The position numbers were made by a program, and so were the translations under genes. The notes beneath the pieces are model-generated. The model made no database searches, had not been told where the DNA came from, and was given only the letters and a program-made list of their open reading frames with translations. Positions 15,041 to 21,888 of a stretch of 21,888 nt of DNA are shown one piece after another. The stretch spans positions 1-21,888 of the forward strand of contig CAZLKN010000051.1 of assembly GCA_964560135.1 (NCBI GenBank), given 5' to 3'. The stretch is from CAZLKN01 sp964560135. GTDB lineage: Bacteria > Actinomycetota > JAICYB01. Every line of letters begins with the position of its first letter. The first letter of the stretch is position 1.

Positions 15041-15077
15041 TTAGGGAGCCCTGCCGCCCGACCTTAGGGGGCCCTGC
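15041..15077. repeat. Tandem 14-bp direct repeat upstream of the Bfd-like gene (candidate operator)
   Basis: TTAGGGAGCCCTGC at 15041-15054 and TTAGGGGGCCCTGC at 15064-15077 differ at one base. Each contains an AGGG/CCCT dyad. They are 23 bp apart start to start, about two helical turns, so proteins bound at both would face the same side of the DNA. The second copy ends three bases before the GTG start and covers the ribosome binding region, and the first overlaps a -10-like TAGTAT (15036-15041). The rest of the 139-bp intergenic region holds only GC-rich hairpins. Confidence 0.45.
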
Positions 15078-15080
15078 GAA

Positions 15081-15287
15081 GTGTACGTGTGCTCGTGTCG
15101 AGGGGTGACGGACCGCACGATCTGCGCGCTCGCGCAGGCCGGCGTTTGCGACGAGGAGCAGGTCGCGGCGACCTGCGGCGCCGGCTCGGTGTGCGGCGGG
15201 TGCCGCTCCGAGATCCGGCGCCTCATCTCCGAATGGCTGGCGGGCGCGGCCCCCAAGGCCGCCATGCGCGCGCCCGCCGCCCGCTGA
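15081..15287 (+). CDS. Bacterioferritin-associated-ferredoxin-like (2Fe-2S) small protein
   Basis: 68 aa from a GTG start. It matches the BFD-like 2Fe-2S domain: CxC at C4/C6 (VCSCRGVTD), about 31 residues, then CxxC at C38/C41 (GSVCGGCRSEI). Three extra Cys are present (C15, C23, C32). Bfd reduces stored iron in bacterioferritin to release it, and the same fold serves as a general 2Fe-2S module. No bacterioferritin gene is in the window. The C-terminal ~15 residues are Ala-rich and disordered. It stands alone behind the tandem repeat at 15041-15077, which may control it, plausibly by iron, and ends 6 bp from the convergent tadC. Confidence 0.88.
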   Translation: MYVCSCRGVTDRTICALAQAGVCDEEQVAATCGAGSVCGGCRSEIRRLISEWLAGAAPKAAMRAPAAR

Positions 15288-15293
15288 CCGGCC

Positions 15294-16211
15294 CTATCCG
15301 CCGAAGGCCTTCGCGATCGAGACCACGGCGGGTCCGACGACCACGATCCCGAGGGCCGGGAAGATCCCGAGCAGCAGCGGGAACAGGAGCTTCACCGGCA
15401 CCTTGGCCGCCTGCTCCCGGGCCCGCTGACGGCGCAGCATCCGGATCTCGGCGGCCTGCACCTGCAGCACATCGGCCAACGGGCTCCCGAGCGCATCAGC
15501 CTGGGCGAGCGACAGCGCGAAGGCGGACAGCTCGCCGACCTCGGTGCGCTCCCGCAGGTGCTGGAGCGCCTCCCGGCGTGAGGATCCGAGCTGCACCTCC
15601 TGGAGGAGGCGATGCAGCTCGTCGCCCAGGGGGCCGGGCAGCCGCTGGGCCACGAGCTCGATGGCGGCCTCCAGCCCCATCCCGGCCTGCACGGCGATCG
15701 CCATCAGATCCAGCGTCTCGGGCAGGGTCCGGCGGATCTCGGCCTGCCGGGCCTCGGCCCGGCGGGCGATCCACACGTCCGGCAGCAGGAACCCCGCCGC
15801 AGCGCCCAGCAGCACCCAGACGAGCAGACCGCCGGGCCCGGCGGCCGTCGTGGCGGCCAGCATCCCCGCTCCCAGCGCGCCGGCGGCCGCGGCGGCGCCC
15901 TTGAGCGCGAACACGCCCTCCGCTCCCCAGCGGCCGAGGCCGGCCAGGCGGGCGTGACGGCGCATCCGCGCCACCCACCACGACGGAGTCACGGCACGCA
16001 CGGCCCGCTCGAGCCCCGCCCACGCCGGCCCGGTGAGCCGCAGGAGCAGCGGCCGGGCGAGCTCGGCGCTCCAGGAGGGGTCGTCCTCGCAGATCGCGTG
16101 GACGGCGTCGGCGGAGGCGCGGTCGGCGACCGCGTTCCTCCCGAACCCGACGGCCACGGCGGCCAGGCCGCCGGCCACGGCCAGGCTTCCGGTCAGCAGC
16201 AATACATCCAT
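15294..16211 (-). CDS. tadC: Tad pilus inner-membrane platform protein TadC (type II secretion F family)
   Basis: 305 aa. N-terminal membrane helix (~3-23), a cytosolic stretch, two membrane segments near 103-145, then a T2SSF domain at ~162-295 (TLPETLDLMAIAVQAGMGL near 162-180; LSLAQADALGSPLADVLQ near 233-250), and a last helix at ~274-298. TadB and TadC form the membrane platform that the TadA ATPase drives to extrude Flp pili. It is the last gene of the minus-strand tad operon, starting 1 bp after the tadB stop. Confidence 0.92.
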   Translation of the reverse strand: MDVLLLTGSLAVAGGLAAVAVGFGRNAVADRASADAVHAICEDDPSWSAELARPLLLRLTGPAWAGLERAVRAVTPSWWVARMRRHARLAGLGRWGAEGVFALKGAAAAAGALGAGMLAATTAAGPGGLLVWVLLGAAAGFLLPDVWIARRAEARQAEIRRTLPETLDLMAIAVQAGMGLEAAIELVAQRLPGPLGDELHRLLQEVQLGSSRREALQHLRERTEVGELSAFALSLAQADALGSPLADVLQVQAAEIRMLRRQRAREQAAKVPVKLLFPLLLGIFPALGIVVVGPAVVSIAKAFGG

Positions 16212-16212
16212 G

Positions 16213-17169
16213 TCACACCTCCACTCGGACGATCCGCCGCATCCACAGCGACCCCAGCACCAGCCCGCCGAGCGCGGCGACGATCATCGCCCGCCCGACC
16301 GGCGTGGTGTAGAGGGGTTCGAGGTAGCTGCGGCGGAAGGCGAACAGGTAGCCGGCGACGGCGACGGGCAGGATCGTGAGCACCTTGGCCGACAGCCGCG
16401 CTTCGGCGGACAGCGCACGCACCTCGCCCCGGACCTCCACCCGGGCCCGCATGAACCCCGCGAGGACGCGGAGCGTGTCCGCGAGCTTTCCGCCGCTGCG
16501 GTGCTGGATCCGGATGGCCTCGACGGTCCAGTCGAGATCGTGGGAGCCGATCCGCTCGGCCATCGCCTCGAGGGCGTCGATCAGCGACCGGCCCACCCGG
16601 GTCTCGGCGATCACGCGGCCGAGCTCGGTGGTGAGCGGCGGCTCGCCCTCCTCGACCACGAGCTCGAGGGCGTGCAGCACCGAGGCGCCGGACTCCAGCG
16701 ACCCCGCGAGCAGCTGCAGCACGGATGGCAACTGCTCCTCCACCCGGCGGACGCGGTCCCGCGCCTTGCGGGCCACCCACGCCGCCGACGCGGCGGCGGC
16801 CGTCACCGACACGACGAGGGCCGCCGCACCGGACGCGGTCCACAGCCAGACGGCCGTGGCGACCAGACCGGTGGCGATGGCCAGGATCGCGACGGACTCG
16901 CCGGGACGCAGCGCGAGGCCCGCGCGGGTCAGGGTGAGCTGGACGCGCCCGGTTGCCGAGGTCCGGGCCAGCATCCGCTCGGCCACCGCCCCCGCACGCT
17001 CCACGAGCTCGGCGAGGTGCTCGGGGCGCGCCGACGGGTCGGTGAGCTCCTGGTCCAGCAGCTCGGCCATCAGGTCGGCGCGGGCCTTCCGGCGCCCGGC
17101 CAGGCCCCATGCGCAGACGACCACCCCGGCGGCGACGAACAACGCGGCGAAGACGGGCAACGCGGTCAT
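16213..17169 (-). CDS. tadB: Tad pilus inner-membrane platform protein TadB (type II secretion F family)
   Basis: 318 aa. N-terminal helix (~4-24), a cytosolic region, two membrane segments near 93-132, then a T2SSF domain (EEQLPSVLQLLAGSLESGAS and SHDLDWTVEAIRIQHRSGGKL are typical) and two C-terminal helices. The EAIRIQHRSGGKLADTL motif identifies the TadB branch. The ATG overlaps the tadA stop (ATGA), indicating translational coupling, and the stop is one base before tadC. Confidence 0.92.
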   Translation of the reverse strand: MTALPVFAALFVAAGVVVCAWGLAGRRKARADLMAELLDQELTDPSARPEHLAELVERAGAVAERMLARTSATGRVQLTLTRAGLALRPGESVAILAIATGLVATAVWLWTASGAAALVVSVTAAAASAAWVARKARDRVRRVEEQLPSVLQLLAGSLESGASVLHALELVVEEGEPPLTTELGRVIAETRVGRSLIDALEAMAERIGSHDLDWTVEAIRIQHRSGGKLADTLRVLAGFMRARVEVRGEVRALSAEARLSAKVLTILPVAVAGYLFAFRRSYLEPLYTTPVGRAMIVAALGGLVLGSLWMRRIVRVEV

Positions 17170-18545
17170 CGTCCCCGCCCCCGGGACGTCAGGGCGCCGT
17201 CGCCGCGGAAGAGCTTGGCCGGCACCTCGAGCCCGGCCTCCCGCAACCGTTCGGCCACTTGCGGACGCAGCCCCGTGGCCCGCAGCGACCCCGCCGACCG
17301 CGCCGACTCGCGTCCGCCCTGGGCGAACACGAAGTGGAAGACGTCTTGCATGGTGACGATCTCGCTCTCCATCCCCTGGATCTCGGAGATGTGGGTGACA
17401 CGGCGACTGCCGTCACCGAAGCGGTCGAGATGGACGACGACGTCGAGGGCGGAGGCGATCTGCTGGCGGATCGCCCGCAGCGGCAGGTCGTAGCCCGCCA
17501 TCAGGACCATCGTCTCCAGCCGCGACAGCGCGTCGCGGGGCGAGTTGGCGTGGACGGTGGTCAGCGACCCCTCGTGGCCGGTGTTCATCGCCTGGAGCAT
17601 GTCGAGGGTCTCCGCCCCCCGGACCTCACCGACGATGATCCGGTCGGGCCGCATCCGCAGCGCGTTGCGCACGAGGTCGCGGATCGACACGTGCCCCGCC
17701 CCTTCGATGTTCGGGGGCCGCGACTCGAGGGACACGACGTGCGGCTGGTGAAGCCGGAGCTCGGCGGCGTCCTCGATCGTGACGATGCGCTCGTCGTCGG
17801 GGACGAAAGCCGAGAGCACGTTCAGCAGCGTGGTCTTGCCGGTGCCCGTCCCCCCCGACACCAGCACGTTGAGCTTCCCGCGGACGCAGGCCTCCAGGAA
17901 CACCGCGGCGTCCACGGTCAGGCTGCCGAAGGCCACGAGGTCCTTCACCTGGTAGGGATCCTCGGGGAAGCGGCGGATCGTGAGGACCGGGGCGTGGACG
18001 GCCACCGGCGGGATCACCGCGTTCACGCGGGAGCCGTCCGGCAGGCGGGCGTCCACCATGGGCTGGGACTCGTCGAGGCGGCGTCCGATGGAGGCCACGA
18101 TCTTGTCGATCACCTGACGGAAGTGGGCCTCGTCGATGAAGCGGGCGTCGGTGTGCTCGATGTGGCCGCGGCGCTCCACGTAGATGTCGTCGTGGGCGTT
18201 GCACATCACCTCCGTGACCTCCGGGTCTGCGAGCAGCGGATCCAGCGGCCCGTAGCCGAGGAGATCCGCGGCCACCTCGGCCACGAAGGCCGTGCGCTGG
18301 GCCGGTGGCAGGGACACCTCCGCGCGGCGCAGGGCCTCGTCGAGGTGCTCGCCGACGATCTTGCGGAGCTCGGCGGCGGTGGCCTTCGCGTGCAGCTTCG
18401 GGCCCAGCTCCTCGAGCAGGACGTCGCGGACGCGCCGCTTCATCCGTCCCCAGGACGCGCCGGCGGCAGGCTTCTTCTTCCGGCCCCCGCCGCCGCCGGT
18501 CGGCCGGTCGGCCTCCACGCGTTCGACACGTTCGGACAGCTTCAT
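17166..18545 (-). CDS. tadA: Tad pilus assembly ATPase TadA/CpaF
   Basis: 459 aa. A secretion ATPase of the VirB11/CpaF family that powers pilus assembly at the inner membrane. A basic, Gly-rich N terminus (~1-40) is followed by the N-terminal domain (ADLLGYGPLDPLLADPEVTE near 93-112). The ATPase core has Walker A GGTGTGKT at 231-238, the Asp box TIEDAAEL at 256-263, Walker B RIIVGEVRG with Glu307, and the His box HEGSLTTVHANS at 324-335. All catalytic elements are intact. A ~75-residue C-terminal extension ends in a basic tail. Its start overlaps the cpaE stop and its stop overlaps the tadB start (both ATGA). Confidence 0.96.
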   Translation of the reverse strand: MKLSERVERVEADRPTGGGGGRKKKPAAGASWGRMKRRVRDVLLEELGPKLHAKATAAELRKIVGEHLDEALRRAEVSLPPAQRTAFVAEVAADLLGYGPLDPLLADPEVTEVMCNAHDDIYVERRGHIEHTDARFIDEAHFRQVIDKIVASIGRRLDESQPMVDARLPDGSRVNAVIPPVAVHAPVLTIRRFPEDPYQVKDLVAFGSLTVDAAVFLEACVRGKLNVLVSGGTGTGKTTLLNVLSAFVPDDERIVTIEDAAELRLHQPHVVSLESRPPNIEGAGHVSIRDLVRNALRMRPDRIIVGEVRGAETLDMLQAMNTGHEGSLTTVHANSPRDALSRLETMVLMAGYDLPLRAIRQQIASALDVVVHLDRFGDGSRRVTHISEIQGMESEIVTMQDVFHFVFAQGGRESARSAGSLRATGLRPQVAERLREAGLEVPAKLFRGDGALTSRGRGR

Positions 18546-19786
18546 CGTTCACTCCTTCCCTGGCGTCGGAACAGGCGCGCGAACACACTCCGCCGTCGGG
18601 TGGGGGCCGAGCCCCACCCGACGGTCACTCCTTCGGCGGGCGGCACCAGCCGACCGGCCCCCGCAACCAGCCGCCGGGACACCTCCGCGTCCGGCGCGGT
18701 GGCGATCACCGGTGCGCCGGCGTTGATCGAACGGGTGACCTCGGCGTCGTAGGGCAGGACCGCGGTGAAGCCCATCGGGTACACGCGCTCCACCTGGGCC
18801 AGATCGATGCCGGTGCCGCGTTCCGCCTTGTTCAGCAGGATCGAGACGTCCTCGGCCGGCAGCTTGAGCCGGTCGAGGGTCTCGAGGAACACACGCAGGT
18901 TGCGCAGCGACGGCACGTCTACCGTCGCCATGACCACCAGCGCCGCCGAGGCGTCGAAGGCCGCCAGCACGACCTCGTTGAGCGCCGGCGGGGTGTCCAC
19001 CACGATGTGGTCGTAGCGGCAGCGCGCCGCGTCGAGGACGGCGGTGGCCTCGCGGGGGCCGATGCGCTCGGATGCCACGGGCTCGGGGGGCGCACACAGC
19101 ACGTCGAACCCGGTGTCGTGGCGCACCACGTACTCGCCGAGCACCGCGGAGGGGTCGTCCTCCTCGACGAGCTCGGCGATCGTGCGCTCGGGCTTCAGCC
19201 GGAGGCTGACGGCGACCTCGCCGAACTGGAGGTCGAGGTCGACGAGCAGCACCCGGCCCCCGGTGGCGCGGGCGAGATAGGCGGCCATGTTGGTGGCGAA
19301 GAACGTCTTGCCGCAGCCCCCGGAGGCCGAGGTGACCGTGAGGACCCGGCCCGTGCGCGCCGCGGGCGGGGGCTGAGGCTGCTCGGGTACGGCGACCGGA
19401 GCGGGCTGCAGCTCACCGGCCATCTCCAGCGCCTCCCGCAGCTTCACCCGCATCCGGCCCGGGGTGGTGGGGTAGGGGAGCACGTCGCTCGCCCCGCACG
19501 CGGCCGCATCGCGCACCGAGACCGGACGCCCGTTGGGGCACAGCAGGATCACCGACCGCGGGTGCGCGCGGTGGAGCTGCGCCAGACGGCGCAGGCCCGT
19601 TCCGGTCATCTCCTCGGGGGCGGCCACAACCACCTCGGGCTCGAGCTCCCCGGCCACCGTCGGCGCCTGGGTGGGCCGCGGCAGCCGCAGGATCTCGGGG
19701 GCCGGATCGAGCCCCGCCGCGGCGCGCGCCAGCTCGGTGGCCAGGCGGCCGCGCCGGTCGAGGACCAGCACCCGGGCGGGGTTCAT
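18542..19786 (-). CDS. cpaE: Tad pilus localisation ATPase CpaE/TadZ (receiver-like plus ParA/MinD-like)
   Basis: 414 aa from the ATG at 19786, chosen because it overlaps the cpaB stop (ATGA); a longer open frame upstream is only the shadow of cpaB. Residues ~1-120 are a degenerate receiver-like domain (no clear phospho-acceptor pocket), ~121-145 a Pro-rich linker, and ~146-380 a ParA/MinD-like ATPase with ASGGCGKTF at 154-162, LVDLDLQFGE (Asp183, Asp185) and HIVVDTPP. The deviant Walker A signature Lys of MinD/ParA is Ser155, while the P-loop Lys160 is present. The C-terminal ~30 residues are basic (RRRSVFARLFRRQGRSER), possibly membrane-binding. Family members place the pilus machine in the cell. 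Confidence 0.93.
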   Translation of the reverse strand: MNPARVLVLDRRGRLATELARAAAGLDPAPEILRLPRPTQAPTVAGELEPEVVVAAPEEMTGTGLRRLAQLHRAHPRSVILLCPNGRPVSVRDAAACGASDVLPYPTTPGRMRVKLREALEMAGELQPAPVAVPEQPQPPPAARTGRVLTVTSASGGCGKTFFATNMAAYLARATGGRVLLVDLDLQFGEVAVSLRLKPERTIAELVEEDDPSAVLGEYVVRHDTGFDVLCAPPEPVASERIGPREATAVLDAARCRYDHIVVDTPPALNEVVLAAFDASAALVVMATVDVPSLRNLRVFLETLDRLKLPAEDVSILLNKAERGTGIDLAQVERVYPMGFTAVLPYDAEVTRSINAGAPVIATAPDAEVSRRLVAGAGRLVPPAEGVTVGWGSAPTRRRSVFARLFRRQGRSER

Positions 19787-20487
19787 CGGTCCAGCACCGT
19801 CCCGAAGGTGCGTCCGCCCGTGGTGGCGAGCTCGTCGCCGGGACGCACGAGCCCGATCCAGAGCGATCCGGTCTCCCGGGCGAAGATCACGCGTTCGGCG
19901 GCGTCGGGGGTGAGCGCCATCGTGAGCAGGATCTCGCCGCCGGCTTGCTCTCCGTTCGTTCCGGCGGGCCGGTTCTGCAGCACCTGCACGTTCGACAGCA
20001 GGAGCTTCGTGACCGGCTCCCCGTTGCCCGCGCCGCCCTTGAAGGTGACGTAGACGTTCACGAGGTCGCCGGGCTGCGCGTACCGGGCGCCGCCCTGGGG
20101 CACGGGGAGGTTGATCGTGATCCCGTTGTGCCCCGGTGGGATCTCCAGGCCTCCGGCGGGGGCCGAGGCCGCAGCACCGAACTGGGTGGTCGTGAGCACC
20201 TCGCCGGTGGCGACGGCCCGCACCGATGTCCGGCCGACGGGCCGGTTGCCGTCGTGCACGGCGGCCTCCGGCCGCAGCGAGGCCGGCACCGTCTCCTGCC
20301 GCATCCGGCTGGCGGCATCCTCCCAACGCGTTCCCGCGGGGAGGTCCTCGGCGGCCACCCAGGCCTCCACTCCGGGGGCCGCGGCGGTGCGTCCCTCCAC
20401 GCCCCTGGCGTAGGTGAAGACCAGCAGCGCCCCCAGGATCGCGATGACGACCCCCACCCCGATGATCGTGTTCGAACGCGTCTTCAT
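19783..20487 (-). CDS. cpaB: Flp pilus assembly protein CpaB/RcpC
   Basis: 234 aa from the ATG at 20487, chosen because AAGGAG lies five bases upstream; an in-frame GTG at 20505 would place that ribosome binding site inside the gene. A membrane anchor lies at ~7-27 (TIIGVGVVIAILGALLVFTY), then a SAF domain (APGVEAWVAAEDLPAGTRW, ~37-100) and an RcpC/CpaB domain (~105-230) with LEIPPGHNGITINLPVPQGG and YAQPGDLVNVYVTF. CpaB proteins sit outside the inner membrane and may bind peptidoglycan during Flp pilus assembly. Its stop overlaps the cpaE start by 4 bp, and it starts 14 bp after the tadE-like stop. Confidence 0.93.
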   Translation of the reverse strand: MKTRSNTIIGVGVVIAILGALLVFTYARGVEGRTAAAPGVEAWVAAEDLPAGTRWEDAASRMRQETVPASLRPEAAVHDGNRPVGRTSVRAVATGEVLTTTQFGAAASAPAGGLEIPPGHNGITINLPVPQGGARYAQPGDLVNVYVTFKGGAGNGEPVTKLLLSNVQVLQNRPAGTNGEQAGGEILLTMALTPDAAERVIFARETGSLWIGLVRPGDELATTGGRTFGTVLDR

Positions 20488-20492
20488 GGTTG

Positions 20493-20498
20493 CTCCTT
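20493..20498 (-). promoter_or_regulatory. Ribosome binding site deciding the cpaB start
   Basis: AAGGAG on the minus strand, five bases upstream of the ATG at 20487. It favours this start over the in-frame GTG at 20505. Confidence 0.65.
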
Positions 20499-20501
20499 CC
20501 C

Positions 20502-20996
20502 TCACTCGATCCGTCCCCGGGCGGAGACGGTGAACTCGGACGACTCCGGCAGCAGCGCCCCGCCGCCGAACAGTCCCTGCTTCACGCCGTTGGCGGCCCC
20601 GGCCAAGGCGCCGAAGGTGAACCGGTGCGTGACGGCCACCTCGACGACCTCGCCCGAGACACTTCCCGCCGGTTCGGGCGTGACCGCGACCGCCGCCAGC
20701 TCCACCCCGCCGGCGGCGTCCCGGACGAAGCTCTGGACCTCCTCGGTGGTCGGTCGGCGGCGGAGCTCACCCTCGCACCCACCGGCGGGGTCGACGGTGC
20801 CGTCGCAGCGGGCGTTGACGTCCACCTTGGTGGCGTACCGGACCCCGTGGGACGTGGCCCGCGTGAGCGCCAGGTAGTCCCAGCCCGTCTTCACGAGCGG
20901 AGCGACGGCCACGAGCAGCAGCAGCAGGACGGGCAGGGCGAAGGCCAGCTCCACGGCGGCCACGCCGTCGTCTGATCGCCGTGATCGCATCCTCAT
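20502..20996 (-). CDS. TadE-like pseudopilin (membrane-proximal to cpaB)
   Basis: 164 aa. A short basic N terminus (MRMRSRRSDD) precedes the TadE signature GVAAVELAFALPVLLLLLV with its conserved Glu, a single membrane helix at ~12-33. The rest is extracytoplasmic (~35-164) with two Cys (NARC, GGCE) that could form a disulfide. TadE/TadF pseudopilins are processed minor pilins needed for Flp pilus formation. The ATG at 20996 overlaps the upstream gene's stop (ATGA). GGAGG is better spaced for the second ATG at 20990, so either may be used. Confidence 0.88.
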   Translation of the reverse strand: MRMRSRRSDDGVAAVELAFALPVLLLLLVAVAPLVKTGWDYLALTRATSHGVRYATKVDVNARCDGTVDPAGGCEGELRRRPTTEEVQSFVRDAAGGVELAAVAVTPEPAGSVSGEVVEVAVTHRFTFGALAGAANGVKQGLFGGGALLPESSEFTVSARGRIE

Positions 20997-21463
20997 TCCC
21001 TCCTCGCTTCGGCCCGGGCGGTCATGGTCAGCTCGGTGCCGTAGGCCTGCGACCCGTCGCCGCCGAAGAACGCGTTCCGCAACCCGCTGAGCACCGCGCC
21101 CGGCGGGTTCGGGAACGTGCAGGCCACCTCCAGGCGCACCACCCGGCCCTCGAGCTCCTCGCCGGCGAGTGTGGTGTGGCAGGCATCGGGGCCGAAGAAC
21201 GGGGTCGCTTCCACGAGCCGGTCCTGCACCGCTGCGGCGTCCGGGTAGGTGGCGGTGACCGGGTCGGTGGGGATCGCCGCATAGCGGACGGCACCCGAGG
21301 TGGCGTGGCCCAGCGACAGCCAGGCCGCGAGCGACAGCAGCGCGTAGAGGAGGCCCAGCAGCAGGAACAGCGCCAGGGGGGCCACGATGGCGAACTCGAG
21401 CGCTTCCGCGCCCCGCTCGTCTTCGAGGTACCGGTGACGGTGGCGGCGGGGGGTTGCCATCAT
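20993..21463 (-). CDS. TadE-like pseudopilin, second copy
   Basis: 156 aa from the ATG at 21463 (GGAG five bases upstream); the frame is open further upstream only as a shadow of the next gene. A basic, His/Arg-rich N terminus (ATPRRHRHRYLEDE) precedes RGAEALEFAIVAPLALFLLL, a TadE-like helix at ~17-45 with the conserved Glu. The extracytoplasmic part has two Cys (DACH, VACTF). It resembles its downstream neighbour in architecture (both have a SHG/TSG-VRYA segment after the helix and a GLFGG/AFFGGDG motif near the C terminus), suggesting an old tandem duplication. It starts 2 bp after the preceding gene's stop and overlaps the next gene. Confidence 0.87.
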   Translation of the reverse strand: MMATPRRHRHRYLEDERGAEALEFAIVAPLALFLLLGLLYALLSLAAWLSLGHATSGAVRYAAIPTDPVTATYPDAAAVQDRLVEATPFFGPDACHTTLAGEELEGRVVRLEVACTFPNPPGAVLSGLRNAFFGGDGSQAYGTELTMTARAEARRE

Positions 21464-21465
21464 CG

Positions 21466-21870
21466 TCACTCCACGAGCGAGGCGCGGAACGCGCCGTAGG
21501 CGTTGAGGGCGGATACGACCGACGCCGTGTAGCAGGTCTCGACGCTGTTCCCGGCGTCGAGCAGGTCCTGCTCCGAGCACTCCACCGACCCGTCGGAGAC
21601 CCTCCGCATGACGGTGAGGGCCATGTCCAGGATCGGGATCTGGGTGGCGGCCAGCGGCTGCATCGCCTCGTCGACGGCCACGCCGATCAGCAGGAAGGCC
21701 TCGCCGGCCAGCGAGTCCGGATCGGACGGATCCGGCTCCGGGATCGACGTCCGTGCGGCGGTGCGCTCGGCGGCGAGGATCGCGGCGTCGACGATGTCGG
21801 TGGCCGACGGTGCCGGACCCGTGGGCGGGTCGTAGATGTCGCGCAGGTCGCGGCGCAGGTTGTGGAGCAT
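21466..21870 (-). CDS. Unknown protein of the tad operon (5' end uncertain, may extend past the window)
   Basis: 134 aa from the ATG at 21870. No ribosome binding site precedes it and the frame stays open to the right edge (21888), so the true start may lie outside the window. No family was recognised. There is an acidic, Asp/Pro/Ser-rich stretch (SIPEPDPSDPDS), a central hydrophobic segment (GEAFLLIGVAVDEAMQPLA) that may be amphipathic rather than membrane-spanning, and two Cys near the C terminus (VECSE, ETCYT). It may be a minor pilin or the C-terminal part of one: it lies 2 bp upstream of a TadE-like gene on the same strand and shares the paired-Cys feature, but this is only context. Confidence 0.6.
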   Translation of the reverse strand: MLHNLRRDLRDIYDPPTGPAPSATDIVDAAILAAERTAARTSIPEPDPSDPDSLAGEAFLLIGVAVDEAMQPLAATQIPILDMALTVMRRVSDGSVECSEQDLLDAGNSVETCYTASVVSALNAYGAFRASLVE

Positions 21871-21888
21871 GTGCCGGCACGGCAGGCC

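Noticed and set aside
15041..15077. DtxR/IdeR iron box before the Bfd-like gene
   Set aside because: Only the TTAGG half-site matches; the 19-bp symmetric box is not present, so I call it only a candidate operator.
18542..20326. CpaE extended to 594 residues
   Set aside because: The first 180 residues are out-of-frame cpaB sequence; the ATG at 19786 overlaps the cpaB stop and begins the family-like N terminus.
20993..21880. Second TadE-like protein extended to 295 residues
   Set aside because: The extension is the shadow of the gene at 21466-21870; the ATG at 21463 has a good ribosome binding site and gives a normal TadE length.
1..21888. tRNA, rRNA, CRISPR array, insertion sequence, prophage or toxin-antitoxin system
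   Set aside because: No cloverleaf-like tRNA ends, regularly spaced repeats, transposase or integrase motifs, or toxin/antitoxin pairs were seen on either strand.

Overview
The window is about 21.9 kb of very GC-rich DNA. It has tight gene packing, 4-bp ATGA stop/start overlaps, some GTG starts and the standard genetic code. The rodZ-like/rimO/pgsA/cinA/thpR order, an ABC ATPase carrying a cyclic-nucleotide-binding domain (an architecture I recall from M. tuberculosis Rv0073/Rv2564), an LPxTG protein and a tad pilus locus point to an actinomycete (Actinomycetota). It is probably an uncultured or deep-branching lineage known from a draft genome, but I cannot place it more finely. Two 100-N runs are scaffold gaps, and both lie inside genes.

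Region 1 (1-6064) looks like a signalling and transport neighbourhood. An FtsX-type ABC permease (5' end outside the window) is followed by an ABC ATPase fused to a cyclic-nucleotide-binding domain and a zinc ribbon. Converging on it are a soluble Ser/Thr kinase with two double zinc ribbons and, 3 bp upstream of the kinase, a GAF plus class III nucleotide cyclase. Divergent from the cyclase is a roughly 9-TM membrane protein. Convergent with that is a zinc-ribbon/Pro-rich/one-TM/extracytoplasmic protein. A cyclase next to a transporter with an intact cNMP pocket suggests local cyclic-nucleotide control of export, but the cyclase has Trp where the transition-state Arg is expected.

Region 2 (6232-9889) is an envelope region. 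A large secreted subtilase-fold protein, interrupted by a gap, has lost the catalytic Asp, His and oxyanion Asn and keeps only the Ser, so it is probably a pseudoprotease. It converges on a small LPRTG sortase substrate.

Region 3 (9935-15287) is housekeeping. It holds thymidylate kinase (with Thr in place of the P-loop Lys), a divergent RodZ-like HTH/TM protein behind a good SigA-type promoter, then rimO, pgsA, cinA (gapped) and thpR, followed by a small bacterioferritin-associated-ferredoxin-like protein behind a tandem repeat.

Region 4 (15294-21888, minus strand) is a tad/Flp pilus operon. Reading 5'->3' it has an unknown protein, two TadE-like pseudopilins, CpaB/RcpC, CpaE/TadZ, CpaF/TadA, TadB and TadC, nearly all overlapping or spaced by 1-2 bp. 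The Flp pilin, prepilin peptidase and operon promoter are not in the window and presumably lie upstream, beyond the right edge.

No tRNA, rRNA, CRISPR array, insertion sequence or prophage gene was seen. No stretch over 300 bp lacks a gene; the longest intergenic regions are 6065-6231 and 14942-15080.
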